Notes: a model not told the origin generated them from the sequence alone. A stretch of 64,000 nt of DNA from Burkholderia paludis (GCF_000732615.1 NZ_JPGL01000018.1:62001-126000), one strand, 5' to 3'. Counted from the stretch's first letter, positions 11,056-19,595 are shown. Made by a program: numbers and translations.

Positions 11056-13323
11056 TCACGCCGCCACAGAGGACATGCGGCGCACCGTACGGAGCGCGTC
11101 GGCCACCCGGCCGATCACTGCCGGCCAATCTCCGGGCCGCGCTTGCCGGAACAGCCGCGCGGACGGATACCACGGACAGTCGTCGCGCTCGAGCAACCAG
11201 CGCCAATCCGGTACGCGCGGCAGCAGCATCCAGACGGGCCGCCCGAGCGCGCCGGCCAGGTGTGCAACCGACGTGTCGACGCTGATCACGAGATCCAGCG
11301 TGTCGACCAGCGCAGCCGTTTCGGCGAAATCCGTGAGCGTGTCCGTGAACGACAGCACGCCGCTCGCGGCAAACGCGTCGTCGTCGCGTGCGCGTGTCTG
11401 AGGTTGCAGGCTCACGAACGTCGCGTCGAACACATCGCATCCGACGAGCGGCGCGAGCGCGGCGAACCGTATCGAGCGGCTCTCGTCGTTCGCATGGCGC
11501 GGATTGCCGGACCACGCCAGCCCGACCCGCAGCCGGCCCGGCGGCGATATCGCGTCGATGCGCTGCGCCCACGCGGCGCGCCGCGACGCATCGGCGCGCA
11601 GGTACGGCACGTCGGCCGGCACCGTATCGAGCGTCGTGCGAAACGCATACGGCAGGCTCATCAGCGGACACTGCAGGTCGAACGCCGGCATCGGCTGCCC
11701 CTCCGTGACGACCCGGCTCACGCCGCGCAGCGTACCGAGCAGTTCGCCGAGCGCGGCCGGCGCCTCGACGATCACGGTCGCGCCCGCGTCGTGCGCCAGG
11801 TTCGCGTAGCGACAGAACTGCAGCGTGTCGCCGTAACCCTGCTCGGCATGCAGCAGCAGCGTGCGGCCGGCGAGCGGTTCGTCACCGGTCCACAGCGGCC
11901 GATCCGCATGACGCCGGTGCAGCATCGCGTCGGCCGCACTCCAGCGCGCCTCGTGCTGCCGCCAGCCCGTGTCGAAATCGCCTGCAAGCAGCCGGCAGAA
12001 CGCCTCCGAACGGCGCGCGGCGCCGTGGTTCGGATCGCGCCGGCATGCATCGACGTAATCGCCCAGCGCCGCGTCGTCGTCACCGAGATGCTGGCGCGCG
12101 AGCGCACGCGTGAACAATGCCTGCGCGGTTTCCGCCGGTGCGCCGGCGGCGGCCGCATGGCTCGCGAGCGCCTCGTCGTAACGGCCGAGCTGCTGCAGCG
12201 CGAGTGCGCGGTTGTAATGCAGCTCCGCATGGGGGCCTGTCTGCGCCAGCGCCGCGTCGTAATCGGCGAGCGCGTCGTCGAACCGGCCGAGCGCGCGCAG
12301 CGCGGCCGCGCTGTTGCGGCGCGCGTCGATATCGTCGGGATTACGCGCCAGCGCTTCCGCATAGGCCTCGGCAGCTTCCGCATGGCGTTCGAGCCCGAGC
12401 AGCGCATTGCCGCGCCCGACCCACGCAGCGACATTGCCGCGATTCAGCGCGAGCAGCCGGTCGCAGCGCTTCAGCAATTCGTCGCGGGCGTGCAGCAGAT
12501 CCAGCGCGACGCAACTCGCGTACAGCAACTGCTCGTCTTTCGGCTGTCGTGCGAGCCCTTCGTCGAGACACGCGAGCGCGTCGTCCGGACGACCGAGTTC
12601 GGTCATCACGACACCGCACGCGTAAACGAGCTCGGGCGTCTTGCCGCGCACGACCATCGCGAGCTGATAGCTGTGCAGCGCCTGCTCGCAATGGCCGAGT
12701 GCGCGCAACGCATGCCCGCGTTCGATGTTCGCAGCCGCATCGCTCGGGTCGAGCCGCAACGCGCGCTCGACGCTGATCAGCGCATCGGCGGGCCGTTCGA
12801 GCCGGCGCAACGTCTCACCGCGCTTGCGCCACGCCGCGACATGGGCCGGTTCCGGCACGAGTACGCGATCGTAGGCCGTCAGCGCCGCGTCGTATTGCCC
12901 GAGCGCGAGCAACGCGTCGCCGCGCGCCGCATGCGACGGCGCATGTTCCGGATCGGCCGCGAGGGCGCGATCGGCCATCGCGAGCGCATCGCGATGACGA
13001 CCGACGCCCGTCAGCGCGGCCGCATGGTTCGCCAGATTCCACGGCTGGTTCAGCCCGAACCTCATCGACCGCGCGATCAGCGGCTCCGCCCGTGCAGGAT
13101 CGCCGAGCTGCAGATACACGAGACCCAGCAGGTGCAGTGCCTCGACGTGGTCGGGCGCCATCGTCAGCACGCCTTCGTAGAACCGCCGCGCCCCGGCGAA
13201 GTCGCGCAGTTCGAGCCGTGCGCGCGCATTGCGCAGCGCATCGTCGAGCACGGCGCGCAATGGCGCGGCGGTTGCGCCGGGTCCGACGCCGGTCAACGGT
13301 GCAACCTCGCGGCGCGCACTCAT
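11056..13323 (-). CDS. TPR protein with C-terminal GT9-like glycosyltransferase domain (third gene of three)
   Basis: 755-residue cytoplasmic-type protein. Residues about 20-430 are tandem 34-residue TPR units with the usual A/G/Y/A/L/P spacing. The C-terminal part (about 470-755) resembles GT-B glycosyltransferases of the heptosyltransferase/GT9 type: LLLHAEQGYGDTLQFCRY, then GLAWSGNP, then SVDTSVAHLAGALG and PWYPSARLFRQ. The start overlaps the stop of the upstream paralogue by four bases (ATGA, 13320-13323), so translation is probably coupled. It is the gene nearest the exoprotein gene. TPR plus glycosyltransferase next to a TPS adhesin recalls systems that glycosylate adhesins in the cytoplasm, such as HMW1C and the BAHT heptosyltransferases; that role is inference. 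A longer in-frame reading back to 14559 was rejected because it runs antiparallel-free through the upstream paralogue in the wrong frame. Confidence 0.85.
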   Translation of the reverse strand: MSARREVAPLTGVGPGATAAPLRAVLDDALRNARARLELRDFAGARRFYEGVLTMAPDHVEALHLLGLVYLQLGDPARAEPLIARSMRFGLNQPWNLANHAAALTGVGRHRDALAMADRALAADPEHAPSHAARGDALLALGQYDAALTAYDRVLVPEPAHVAAWRKRGETLRRLERPADALISVERALRLDPSDAAANIERGHALRALGHCEQALHSYQLAMVVRGKTPELVYACGVVMTELGRPDDALACLDEGLARQPKDEQLLYASCVALDLLHARDELLKRCDRLLALNRGNVAAWVGRGNALLGLERHAEAAEAYAEALARNPDDIDARRNSAAALRALGRFDDALADYDAALAQTGPHAELHYNRALALQQLGRYDEALASHAAAAGAPAETAQALFTRALARQHLGDDDAALGDYVDACRRDPNHGAARRSEAFCRLLAGDFDTGWRQHEARWSAADAMLHRRHADRPLWTGDEPLAGRTLLLHAEQGYGDTLQFCRYANLAHDAGATVIVEAPAALGELLGTLRGVSRVVTEGQPMPAFDLQCPLMSLPYAFRTTLDTVPADVPYLRADASRRAAWAQRIDAISPPGRLRVGLAWSGNPRHANDESRSIRFAALAPLVGCDVFDATFVSLQPQTRARDDDAFAASGVLSFTDTLTDFAETAALVDTLDLVISVDTSVAHLAGALGRPVWMLLPRVPDWRWLLERDDCPWYPSARLFRQARPGDWPAVIGRVADALRTVRRMSSVAA

Positions 13324-15563
13324 CGCGCGCCGCTGCCGACGAGCGTCGGCAACCCGGCCGCGATCCGCTCGACGACGGGCGCCCACTGCCCGCCCTCGGG
13401 CTGGCGGAAGAGTCGCGCGGACGGATACCACGGGCTGTCGTCCCGTTCGAGCAGCCAGCGGAAATCGGGCGTATGCGGAATCATCAGTGCAAGCGGCCGG
13501 CCCAACGCTCCGGCGAGGTGCGCGACGGACGTATCGACGCTGACGACGCCGTCCATCAGCGCAGTCAGCGCCGCCGTATCGGCGAAGTCCACGAGATCGT
13601 CGCCGACGAAGCGGACCGCGCTCGCGTCGAGTACCGCGCGATCCTCGTCGCGAACCACCTTCTGCAGGCTGATCCACTCGTAGCGGTCGTCGAACAGCGG
13701 CAGCAGATCCGCGAGCGTCATCGAGCGGTTGCGGTCGTTCAGGTGCAGCGGATTGCCGGACCACACGAGGCCGATCCGCGGCCGCGTCGCCGCGCCGAGC
13801 CGTTCGCGCCATTGCGCGACACGCACGGAGTCGGCAGCGAGATACGGTACGCCGGCGGGAATCGACGCCAGGTCCGTGCGGAATTCGAGCGGCAGGCTCA
13901 GCAGCGGGCAATGCAGGTCGAACGGCGGCAGCGGCTCGCCGCGCGCGACGAGCGTATCGACGCCGTCGAGCGTCGCAAACAGCGCCTTCAGTTCGACCGG
14001 CGCTTCGAGCACGACGCGTGCGCCGAGCGCTTTCACGAGCGGGACATAGCGGCAGAACTGCAGCGTGTCGCCGAGCCCCTGTTCCGGGTACAGCAGGATC
14101 GTCTTGCCGTCGAGCGGCATCCCGTATGTCCAGCGCGGCTGCGCGAACGTGCGCCGGCTCGCATCGAGCTGCGTATCGCGCCAGCGCCATTCGTACTCGG
14201 CCCATCCGGCTTCGAAATCGCCGATCGACAGGCACAGGAACGCACGCATGCAGTGCGCGAGCACGTAGTCGGGATCGATCTCGATCGCGTCCGCATAGGC
14301 CTGCCGCGCGGCGGCGTGCTGCCGCAGCGCACGCAGTGCGTTGCCTTTGTGAAAATGGGCAAGCTTGTCGCGCGGCGTCGCATCGATCACGCGCGCGAAA
14401 TCGTCGAGCGCGGCCTCGTAGCGGTGCGTCTCGAGCTGCACGCGGCCGCGCGTGAACCAGGCCGGCACGTAGCCTGCATCGAGTGCGAGCGCACGGTCGC
14501 ACATGTCGCGTGCATCGTCGTGACGTTCGATGCGCATCAGCGTGCTCGCGTAGTTGCACAACACGCCGGTACTGCGCGGTTCGGCGTCGAGCGCACGCGC
14601 ATAGCTGTCGGCCGCGTCGCGATGGCGCTCCAGGTGGCTGGCCGCGTTGCCGCGGTTCGCCAGTGCCCGTGCGTGGCGCGGCTCGAGCGCGAGCACGCGG
14701 TCGCAGCGCACGAGCGCTTCGTCATGCCGGCCGAGCAGCTCGAGCGCAATCGAGCTGTTGAAGATCGCGTCGATGAAGGTCGGACTCGCCGCGATCGCCG
14801 CATTGAAATCCGTGAGCGCGTGCTCGTGATCGTGCAGATCGAGATACGCGACACCGCGCAGGAACAGCACTTCGGCGCTGCCGGGCGTCTGCGCGAGCGC
14901 GTAGCCATAGCTGTCGACCGCATCGCGGAAACGGCCGAGTTCACGCAGCGCGAGACCGCGTCCGCGCATCGCATCGAACGAACGCCCGGCCAGCGCGATG
15001 GATCGATCGCAATCGGCAAGCGCTTCGTCGTGACGGCCGAGCGCGCGCAGCATGTCGCTGCGCTTCACGTAGCCGTCGGCAAAACCGGGCGTCAGCTCGA
15101 GCAGCCGACCGTAGACCTTGCATGCGTCGTCGTACCGGGCGAGCTGCCCGAGCAGGCCCGCGCGCTGAAACAGCACGCGCTGATGAACCGGGTTGATCGC
15201 GAGTGCTTCGTCGAGGCGGGCGAGTGCGTCGTGCTCCCGCCCGAGCCCGGTCAGCACCGCCGCGTAATTCGCGAGCGCGAGCGGCACCGGCCGGTGCTCG
15301 ATCGAGCGCCGCATCAGCGGCTCCGCATCGATGAGCCGCCCCTGCTGGAAACGTACCGCGCCGAGCAGGTGCAGCGCCTCCGGATGCTCGGGAGCGAGCG
15401 TCAGCAATTCGGTATACGCATGTTCCGCATGCTGCAGCGCGCCCTCGTGGTGTGCCTTGCGCGCGCGCAAGAGCAGCCGTTCGAGTTGCGCGGTGTCGGG
15501 CGGACGGCGATCCGGCGCGGCCGGCGCGCTCGCGAGTATCGTCCCTTCCCCGTTCAGTGTCAT
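13320..15563 (-). CDS. TPR protein with C-terminal GT9-like glycosyltransferase domain (second gene of three)
   Basis: 747 residues with the same architecture as both neighbours: about twelve TPR units, then a glycosyltransferase-like domain. Recognisable segments are ILLYPEQGLGDTLQFCRYV, LVWSGNPLHLNDRNRSM, SVDTSVAHLAGALGRP and PWYPSARLFRQ. The first TPR segment (LLTLAPEHPEALHLLGAVRFQQG) is nearly interchangeable with those of the paralogues, which supports tandem duplication followed by divergence. It lies 42 bp downstream of the first paralogue and overlaps the third by four bases, so the three form one operon. No signal peptide or membrane segment is seen. A donor or acceptor cannot be predicted from sequence alone; modification of the adjacent exoprotein is the contextual guess. 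Confidence 0.85.
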   Translation of the reverse strand: MTLNGEGTILASAPAAPDRRPPDTAQLERLLLRARKAHHEGALQHAEHAYTELLTLAPEHPEALHLLGAVRFQQGRLIDAEPLMRRSIEHRPVPLALANYAAVLTGLGREHDALARLDEALAINPVHQRVLFQRAGLLGQLARYDDACKVYGRLLELTPGFADGYVKRSDMLRALGRHDEALADCDRSIALAGRSFDAMRGRGLALRELGRFRDAVDSYGYALAQTPGSAEVLFLRGVAYLDLHDHEHALTDFNAAIAASPTFIDAIFNSSIALELLGRHDEALVRCDRVLALEPRHARALANRGNAASHLERHRDAADSYARALDAEPRSTGVLCNYASTLMRIERHDDARDMCDRALALDAGYVPAWFTRGRVQLETHRYEAALDDFARVIDATPRDKLAHFHKGNALRALRQHAAARQAYADAIEIDPDYVLAHCMRAFLCLSIGDFEAGWAEYEWRWRDTQLDASRRTFAQPRWTYGMPLDGKTILLYPEQGLGDTLQFCRYVPLVKALGARVVLEAPVELKALFATLDGVDTLVARGEPLPPFDLHCPLLSLPLEFRTDLASIPAGVPYLAADSVRVAQWRERLGAATRPRIGLVWSGNPLHLNDRNRSMTLADLLPLFDDRYEWISLQKVVRDEDRAVLDASAVRFVGDDLVDFADTAALTALMDGVVSVDTSVAHLAGALGRPLALMIPHTPDFRWLLERDDSPWYPSARLFRQPEGGQWAPVVERIAAGLPTLVGSGAR

Positions 15564-15605
15564 CGTGTGGCCCCCACTTGTCGCTGTTGGTATCGCGTGT
15601 CGTGT

Positions 15606-17828
15606 CTAACGTGTCATCGATCCGATCGCGGCACGCACCGCGTCGATCGCGCCCGTCCAGTCACCCGGCACTGCCTGCCGGAACAACCGCGCGGACGGAT
15701 ACCAGGGACTGTCGCCGCGTGTGCGCATCCAGCGCCACTCCGCCGGATCGGGCAGCAGCACCCAGACCGCGCGGCCCAGCGCACCCGCCAGATGCGCGAC
15801 GGCGGAATCGACCGCAATCACGAGATCCAGCGCGCCGATCAGTGCGGCCGTATCCGCGAAGTCGCCGAGTTCGTCGTCGACGCGAAGCACCGGCGCAGCC
15901 GCGAGCAGCGCCTCGTCGCGTTCGCGCACGGGCTTTTGCAGACTGATCCAGTCGACGTCTAGATCGAACAGCGACGCGAGCCGCGAGAAATCGATCGACC
16001 GGTTGTGATCGTTCCGGTGCTCCGGATTGCCGGCCCAGGCGATCCCGATCCGTGGCCGGCGCCGCTCGCCGAGCAGCGCGTCCCACTCGCGCGTGCGCTG
16101 CGGGTCGGCATGCAGATAGGCGCCGGCACGCGGAATCGTGGCTTCTTCGGTGTGAAACGCATGCGGCAGGCTCAACAACGGGGCCTGGCAGTCGAACGCC
16201 GGTAACGGTTCGCCGCGCGCGATCACGTGGGCCGCGCCGGACAGCGACGCCATCAGCGCGCGCAACTGCGGCTGCACCTCGAACACGACCCGCGCGCCAC
16301 ACGCGGCCACCAGCGGCACATAGCGGCAGAAATGCAGCGTGTCGCCGAACCCTTGTTCCGCATGAATCAGCACGGTCCGGCCGTCGAGCGGCGTGTCGCC
16401 CTGCCACGCCGGCTGCGTGAACGGCCGGTAGTGCCGCGCAAGCTGTGCATCGCGCAGCCGCCATTCGTACTCGGGCCAGCCGTGCGCGAAATCGCCTTCG
16501 ATCAGATACAACGACGAACGTGCGAAATGCGCTTCGGCGTAGTCGGGTCGCAGCGCGATCGCGCGATCGTATGCGGCGAGCGCATCGTCCGTGCGCGCCG
16601 TTTCGAAATGCAGGTTGCCGCGGTTGAGCCAGTTCGTCGCGTGATCGGGACGCAGCGCGAGCGCACGGTCGAGCGACGCCAGCGCTTCGTCGTAGCGATG
16701 CAGGTCCTGCAGCACGCTGCTGCGGTTGGTCCACGCCTCGGCGAATCGCGCGTCTCGGGCAAGCGCGGCGTCGTAGCTGGCCAGCGCGTCGTCGAAACGC
16801 TTCAGGTAACGCAACGCGGTGCCCCGGTTGCACAACGTCTCCGCCGAGTGCGGATCGAGCGCCAGCGCACGCGCATAGGCAGCCAGCGCGTCATCGTGTC
16901 GCTTGAGCCGCAGCAATACGTTGCCGCGGCTCGCATGGGCGCGGACATGATCCGGATCGACGCTCAGAACGCGCTCGCAGCGGGCGAGCGCTTCGTCCGC
17001 GCGGCCCAGTCGCTCGAGCGCCACCGCGCTGTTGTAAAGCACGTCGATCCGCGCGGGATCGGCAGCGATTGCTTCGTTGAATGCGTCGAGCGCCTCGCCT
17101 GGCCGATCGAGCTCGATCAGCGTACGGCCGCGTTCGGCCATGATCGCGGACATGCCGGGCCGGATCGCGTTGGCACGCTCGAAGCAGTGCAGCGCATCGG
17201 CCGGCCGCTGCAGTTCGCGTAGTACGAGACCGCGGTTGAACCACGATTCGAACGAACGCGGGTCGACCATCAGCGCGCGATCGTAGGTATCGAGCGCCTC
17301 GTCGAAGCGACTGAGCGCACGCAACGCGCTACCGCGATTGCAAAGCGCATCGAGCACCAGCGGCGACACCGCGAGCGCGCGGTCGAATGACGCCAGCGCG
17401 TCCTCATGGCGCCGGAGCCCGAGCAGCGTATTACCGCGGCGCACGAGCGTCTGCACGTCGTCGGGCGTCGCTCGCAGCGCGGCCGCGAAATGCTCGAGCG
17501 CCTCGCCGATGCGGCCGCGCTCGCCGGCGATCGCGCCGAGATCCGACAGCACGCGCGTACCGGGTGCGATCGCGATCGACTGGCGCAGCAACGCTTCGGC
17601 GTCATCGGCCGCACCGCGCTGGAACTGCAGGATGCCGTACAGGTGCAATGCCTGGGGATTGTCCGGTTCCTTCTCGAGCACGGCGAGATATTCGCGCGCC
17701 GCGTCGTCGAATCGTCCTGCGCCATGCCAGGTTTGTGCGCGGCTCAGGATTCCCGCCGATTGCCGTTGTCCGCGCGCGTCGAGTCCCGACGCGTCCGCGT
17801 GTGCATCATGCCGGTGCTCGACCGTCAC
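15606..17828 (-). CDS. TPR protein with C-terminal GT9-like glycosyltransferase domain (first gene of three)
   Basis: 740 residues and the promoter-proximal member of the tandem trio. After a short polar N-terminus (about 30 residues), TPR repeats run to about residue 450. The C-terminal GT-B-like domain carries VLIHAEQGFGDTLHFCRYVPL, GIAWAGNPEHRNDHNRS, AVDSAVAHLAGALGRA and PWYPSARLFRQ. It differs from the other two by TLHF for TLQF and by AVDSAVAH for SVDTSVAH. The 176-bp gap upstream, after gspJ, holds a copy of the shared TACGGACC element at 17934-17956, so the operon probably has its own promoter there. Function as a protein glycosyltransferase is inferred from domain type and from the downstream adhesin gene. 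Confidence 0.85.
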   Translation of the reverse strand: MTVEHRHDAHADASGLDARGQRQSAGILSRAQTWHGAGRFDDAAREYLAVLEKEPDNPQALHLYGILQFQRGAADDAEALLRQSIAIAPGTRVLSDLGAIAGERGRIGEALEHFAAALRATPDDVQTLVRRGNTLLGLRRHEDALASFDRALAVSPLVLDALCNRGSALRALSRFDEALDTYDRALMVDPRSFESWFNRGLVLRELQRPADALHCFERANAIRPGMSAIMAERGRTLIELDRPGEALDAFNEAIAADPARIDVLYNSAVALERLGRADEALARCERVLSVDPDHVRAHASRGNVLLRLKRHDDALAAYARALALDPHSAETLCNRGTALRYLKRFDDALASYDAALARDARFAEAWTNRSSVLQDLHRYDEALASLDRALALRPDHATNWLNRGNLHFETARTDDALAAYDRAIALRPDYAEAHFARSSLYLIEGDFAHGWPEYEWRLRDAQLARHYRPFTQPAWQGDTPLDGRTVLIHAEQGFGDTLHFCRYVPLVAACGARVVFEVQPQLRALMASLSGAAHVIARGEPLPAFDCQAPLLSLPHAFHTEEATIPRAGAYLHADPQRTREWDALLGERRRPRIGIAWAGNPEHRNDHNRSIDFSRLASLFDLDVDWISLQKPVRERDEALLAAAPVLRVDDELGDFADTAALIGALDLVIAVDSAVAHLAGALGRAVWVLLPDPAEWRWMRTRGDSPWYPSARLFRQAVPGDWTGAIDAVRAAIGSMTR

Positions 17829-17933
17829 GTTCGCCCCCTTCCCGTTTGCCGATGCCGCCGCTGAACCGGCCGATGGAACCGGTCGCGGCGGTCATGCTCG
17901 TGACGAGATTAACGGGCAGGCAATAACAGATGT

Positions 17934-17956
17934 ATGACGAAAGCTACGGACCTTTT
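17934..17956 (+). promoter_or_regulatory. Copy of the shared GCTACGGACC element upstream of the TPR operon
   Basis: A 23-bp block that starts ATGACGAAAGC and ends GGACCTTTT matches the block at 11023-11045 (opposite strand) at 22 positions. Its core GCTACGGACC begins 115 bp upstream of the first TPR gene's start codon. Two such blocks in inverted orientation bracket the three TPR genes exactly. A regulator site is the simplest reading; a recombination footprint is the alternative. Confidence 0.5.
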
Positions 17957-18004
17957 TGTCCGGGGGCGGAACGGGGTGCGGACGGGCCAGGATGTGCAGG
18001 GCCG

Positions 18005-18667
18005 TCACTGGCCGATCGGGATCGTCCGCACGTATTCGACCGCAGGCGCGCCCATCGTGACCGAGAAACGAACCCCGCGCGGCACCGGCACGCCGATCGA
18101 CGTGAAGCTGCTGATGCCGTGCTGCGCGAGAAACTGCGCGTAGGACTGTTCGATGGCGGCCTGGCTCGTCGTCCATCCGTCGGGCGGAATCCACACGGAA
18201 AGCTGCATCGAGCGCGCGTCGTTGCTGACCACCACGCGCGCGAACGCATCCATGTGATGCAGCGCGTCGTCGACTTCGGCGAGCGACGCGAGCGGCTGCG
18301 ACGCACTGCGCACGAGTTCGCGCCCCTTGCGCTGGTAGCGTACGACCTGCATCTGCGTCGGCCCGCCGCCGACCCCGAGATGGCGCACCATCACGAGTTC
18401 GTCCGGGCGAATGCGCAGCGGCGGCCCGAACACTTCGTCGGCCGTCACGAGGTTGGTCAGGTCGAACTGCAGTTGCGAGAAGTAACGGCCGAGCAGACGC
18501 GTTTGCGCCAGATTCGACGCGATATCGTCGCGACCGCGGATCGTCGCGTCGAGGCCGCGCCACGACAGCAGCGCGATCACGGCGAGCAGCGCGATCGCGA
18601 CCAGCATCTCGATCAGCGTGAAGCCGCGTGCGCGGGCCACCGCGCGCGATTCAGCGGCGCGCTTCAT
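18005..18667 (-). CDS. gspJ: Type II secretion pseudopilin GspJ
   Basis: 220-residue minor pseudopilin. The N-terminal prepilin motif RGFTLIEMLVAIALLAVIALLSWRGLDA has the Gly-Phe cleavage site, Glu at +5 and the hydrophobic helix. The WRGLDA continuation and the later mixed alpha/beta body fit GspJ. It overlaps the upstream gspI by 17 bp (18651-18667). Minor pseudopilins I, J and K normally cap the T2SS pseudopilus, but no gspK, gspE, gspF or gspG is found here. The pair may therefore serve a T2SS whose other genes lie elsewhere, or be a remnant. The next gene downstream is the TPR operon, 176 bp away. Confidence 0.85.
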   Translation of the reverse strand: MKRAAESRAVARARGFTLIEMLVAIALLAVIALLSWRGLDATIRGRDDIASNLAQTRLLGRYFSQLQFDLTNLVTADEVFGPPLRIRPDELVMVRHLGVGGGPTQMQVVRYQRKGRELVRSASQPLASLAEVDDALHHMDAFARVVVSNDARSMQLSVWIPPDGWTTSQAAIEQSYAQFLAQHGISSFTSIGVPVPRGVRFSVTMGAPAVEYVRTIPIGQ

Positions 18668-19091
18668 TCTGGATCACCGTGACGACTTCGGCGAGCACGT
18701 TGCGGCTCGACGCGGACGGATACACGCTCACCGTCACGCGCCGCACGAGCGGGCTCGGCAGCGCGGCCACCGACTGGCGGCACACGAACCGGTAGCGCCC
18801 CTGCGGACACGCGAACGTGTTCGAGCCGACGGACGGCCAGGTCGACGCGATGCGGATCTCGCCGAGCGCGTTGTCGGCGCTCCACAACGCGAGCAGGCGC
18901 ATGCGCGCCGTATCGGTATCCGACGCGAGCGCGCCGATCGCGCGCATCACGGCGCCCAGCGCCACCGCGACGATCGCCAGCGCGATCAGCACCTCGATCA
19001 GCGTGAATCCCCGTTCCGGCGCCCGCGCCGTACGCGATCCGCCGCGCGCATGGCGGTAATGGTCGGTTCTGTCGTCGCACATGACCTGCAT
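18651..19091 (-). CDS. gspI: Type II secretion pseudopilin GspI
   Basis: 146-residue minor pseudopilin with the prepilin motif RGFTLIEVLIALAIVAVALGAVMRA, followed by SADNALGEIRI and a short C-terminal region, the usual GspI layout. The leader before the cleavage site is long (about 28 residues). The ATG at 19091 is chosen; another in-frame ATG at 19082 is equally possible and would shorten the leader by three residues. An upstream reading to 19232 lacks a ribosome binding site and adds an unlikely Arg-rich extension. It is translationally coupled to gspJ. A TACGGACC element lies 108 bp upstream of the start. Confidence 0.82.
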   Translation of the reverse strand: MQVMCDDRTDHYRHARGGSRTARAPERGFTLIEVLIALAIVAVALGAVMRAIGALASDTDTARMRLLALWSADNALGEIRIASTWPSVGSNTFACPQGRYRFVCRQSVAALPSPLVRRVTVSVYPSASSRNVLAEVVTVIQNEARR

Positions 19092-19198
19092 TCTTGTCGA
19101 TGGGTCGGCGTCCGGGCCGCGGCGCGCAGCCGCATCGCCGGCGCAACGGACGCCGTGCAGGGACGTTAAGCGCGGCGTATGGCACGCACGTGTCGAAT

Positions 19199-19208
19199 GG
19201 TACGGACC
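19199..19208 (+). promoter_or_regulatory. Copy of the TACGGACC element upstream of gspI
   Basis: GGTACGGACC lies 108 bp upstream of the gspI start, within ATGGTACGGACCAT (outer ATGGT/ACCAT inverted arms). It differs from the copies at 10998 and 17943 by one base. The near-constant distance to the downstream start in all three units is the main support. Confidence 0.4.
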
Positions 19209-19388
19209 ATTTGGCGCGACCGTCGCGGGCACGCAGGCGCACGAGCGCGCCGCATGCGCGGTTGCGCGCTGCGTGACGTGCGGGTGAGCTTGGAAGACGG
19301 AAAACCGGCGGCGATTGCGAAGCGCCGCCCGGCGACGGCGGGCGGCGAACGTTGCTGGCGATCCTCGGGCGCGATCGACGCGACGGCG

Positions 19389-19595
19389 TCAGGCCGTCAC
19401 GGCATCGTCATATTCGGCACGGGCAAGCTGGCCGGCGGCGTAAGCCTCGGCTTCCCCACGGAAGCCCTCCTGGCTGAACGCAACGACTTTGACGCCGACG
19501 CCGCTCGCCCGCTTCACCGTCAGCGCCCATTGCCATCCACCGTCTTGTTCAAAGACGTGCAGCGAGGGTTCGAAGGAAGAGTCGAGTACGGTCAC
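19389..19595 (-). CDS. Small conserved-type protein of unknown function (68 aa)
   Basis: Short soluble protein with alternating hydrophobic residues (VTVLDSSFEPSLHVFEQDGG, then WQWALTVKRASG), suggesting a small beta sheet followed by a C-terminal helix rich in Ala/Glu. GTG at 19595 is preferred: GCAGGAGC stands nine bases upstream and the encoded protein is compact. The longer ATG start at 19685 would add an Arg/Ala-rich tail with no ribosome binding site. No family is recognised. It has no close neighbour on the same strand and is probably monocistronic. Confidence 0.6.
   Translation of the reverse strand: MTVLDSSFEPSLHVFEQDGGWQWALTVKRASGVGVKVVAFSQEGFRGEAEAYAAGQLARAEYDDAVTA

Noticed and set aside
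13324..14559. N-terminal extension of the third TPR gene
   Set aside because: This part overlaps the second TPR gene in another frame and is Arg-rich; the ATGA overlap at 13320-13323 gives a natural start.
10924..15962. Two plus-strand ORFs of 919 and 956 residues across the TPR genes
   Set aside because: Composition (Arg, Ala, His, Gln) is that of an antisense shadow; the minus-strand frames show clear TPR and GT motifs.
11056..17828. Repeated DNA units that might be a CRISPR or satellite
   Set aside because: The repetition follows the TPR protein periodicity (about 102 bp) with diverged codons; no identical repeats with unique spacers.
17943..17963. CGGAC/GTCCG around a T run as an intrinsic terminator of gspJ
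   Set aside because: The T run is in the loop, not after the stem; the block matches the shared upstream element instead.
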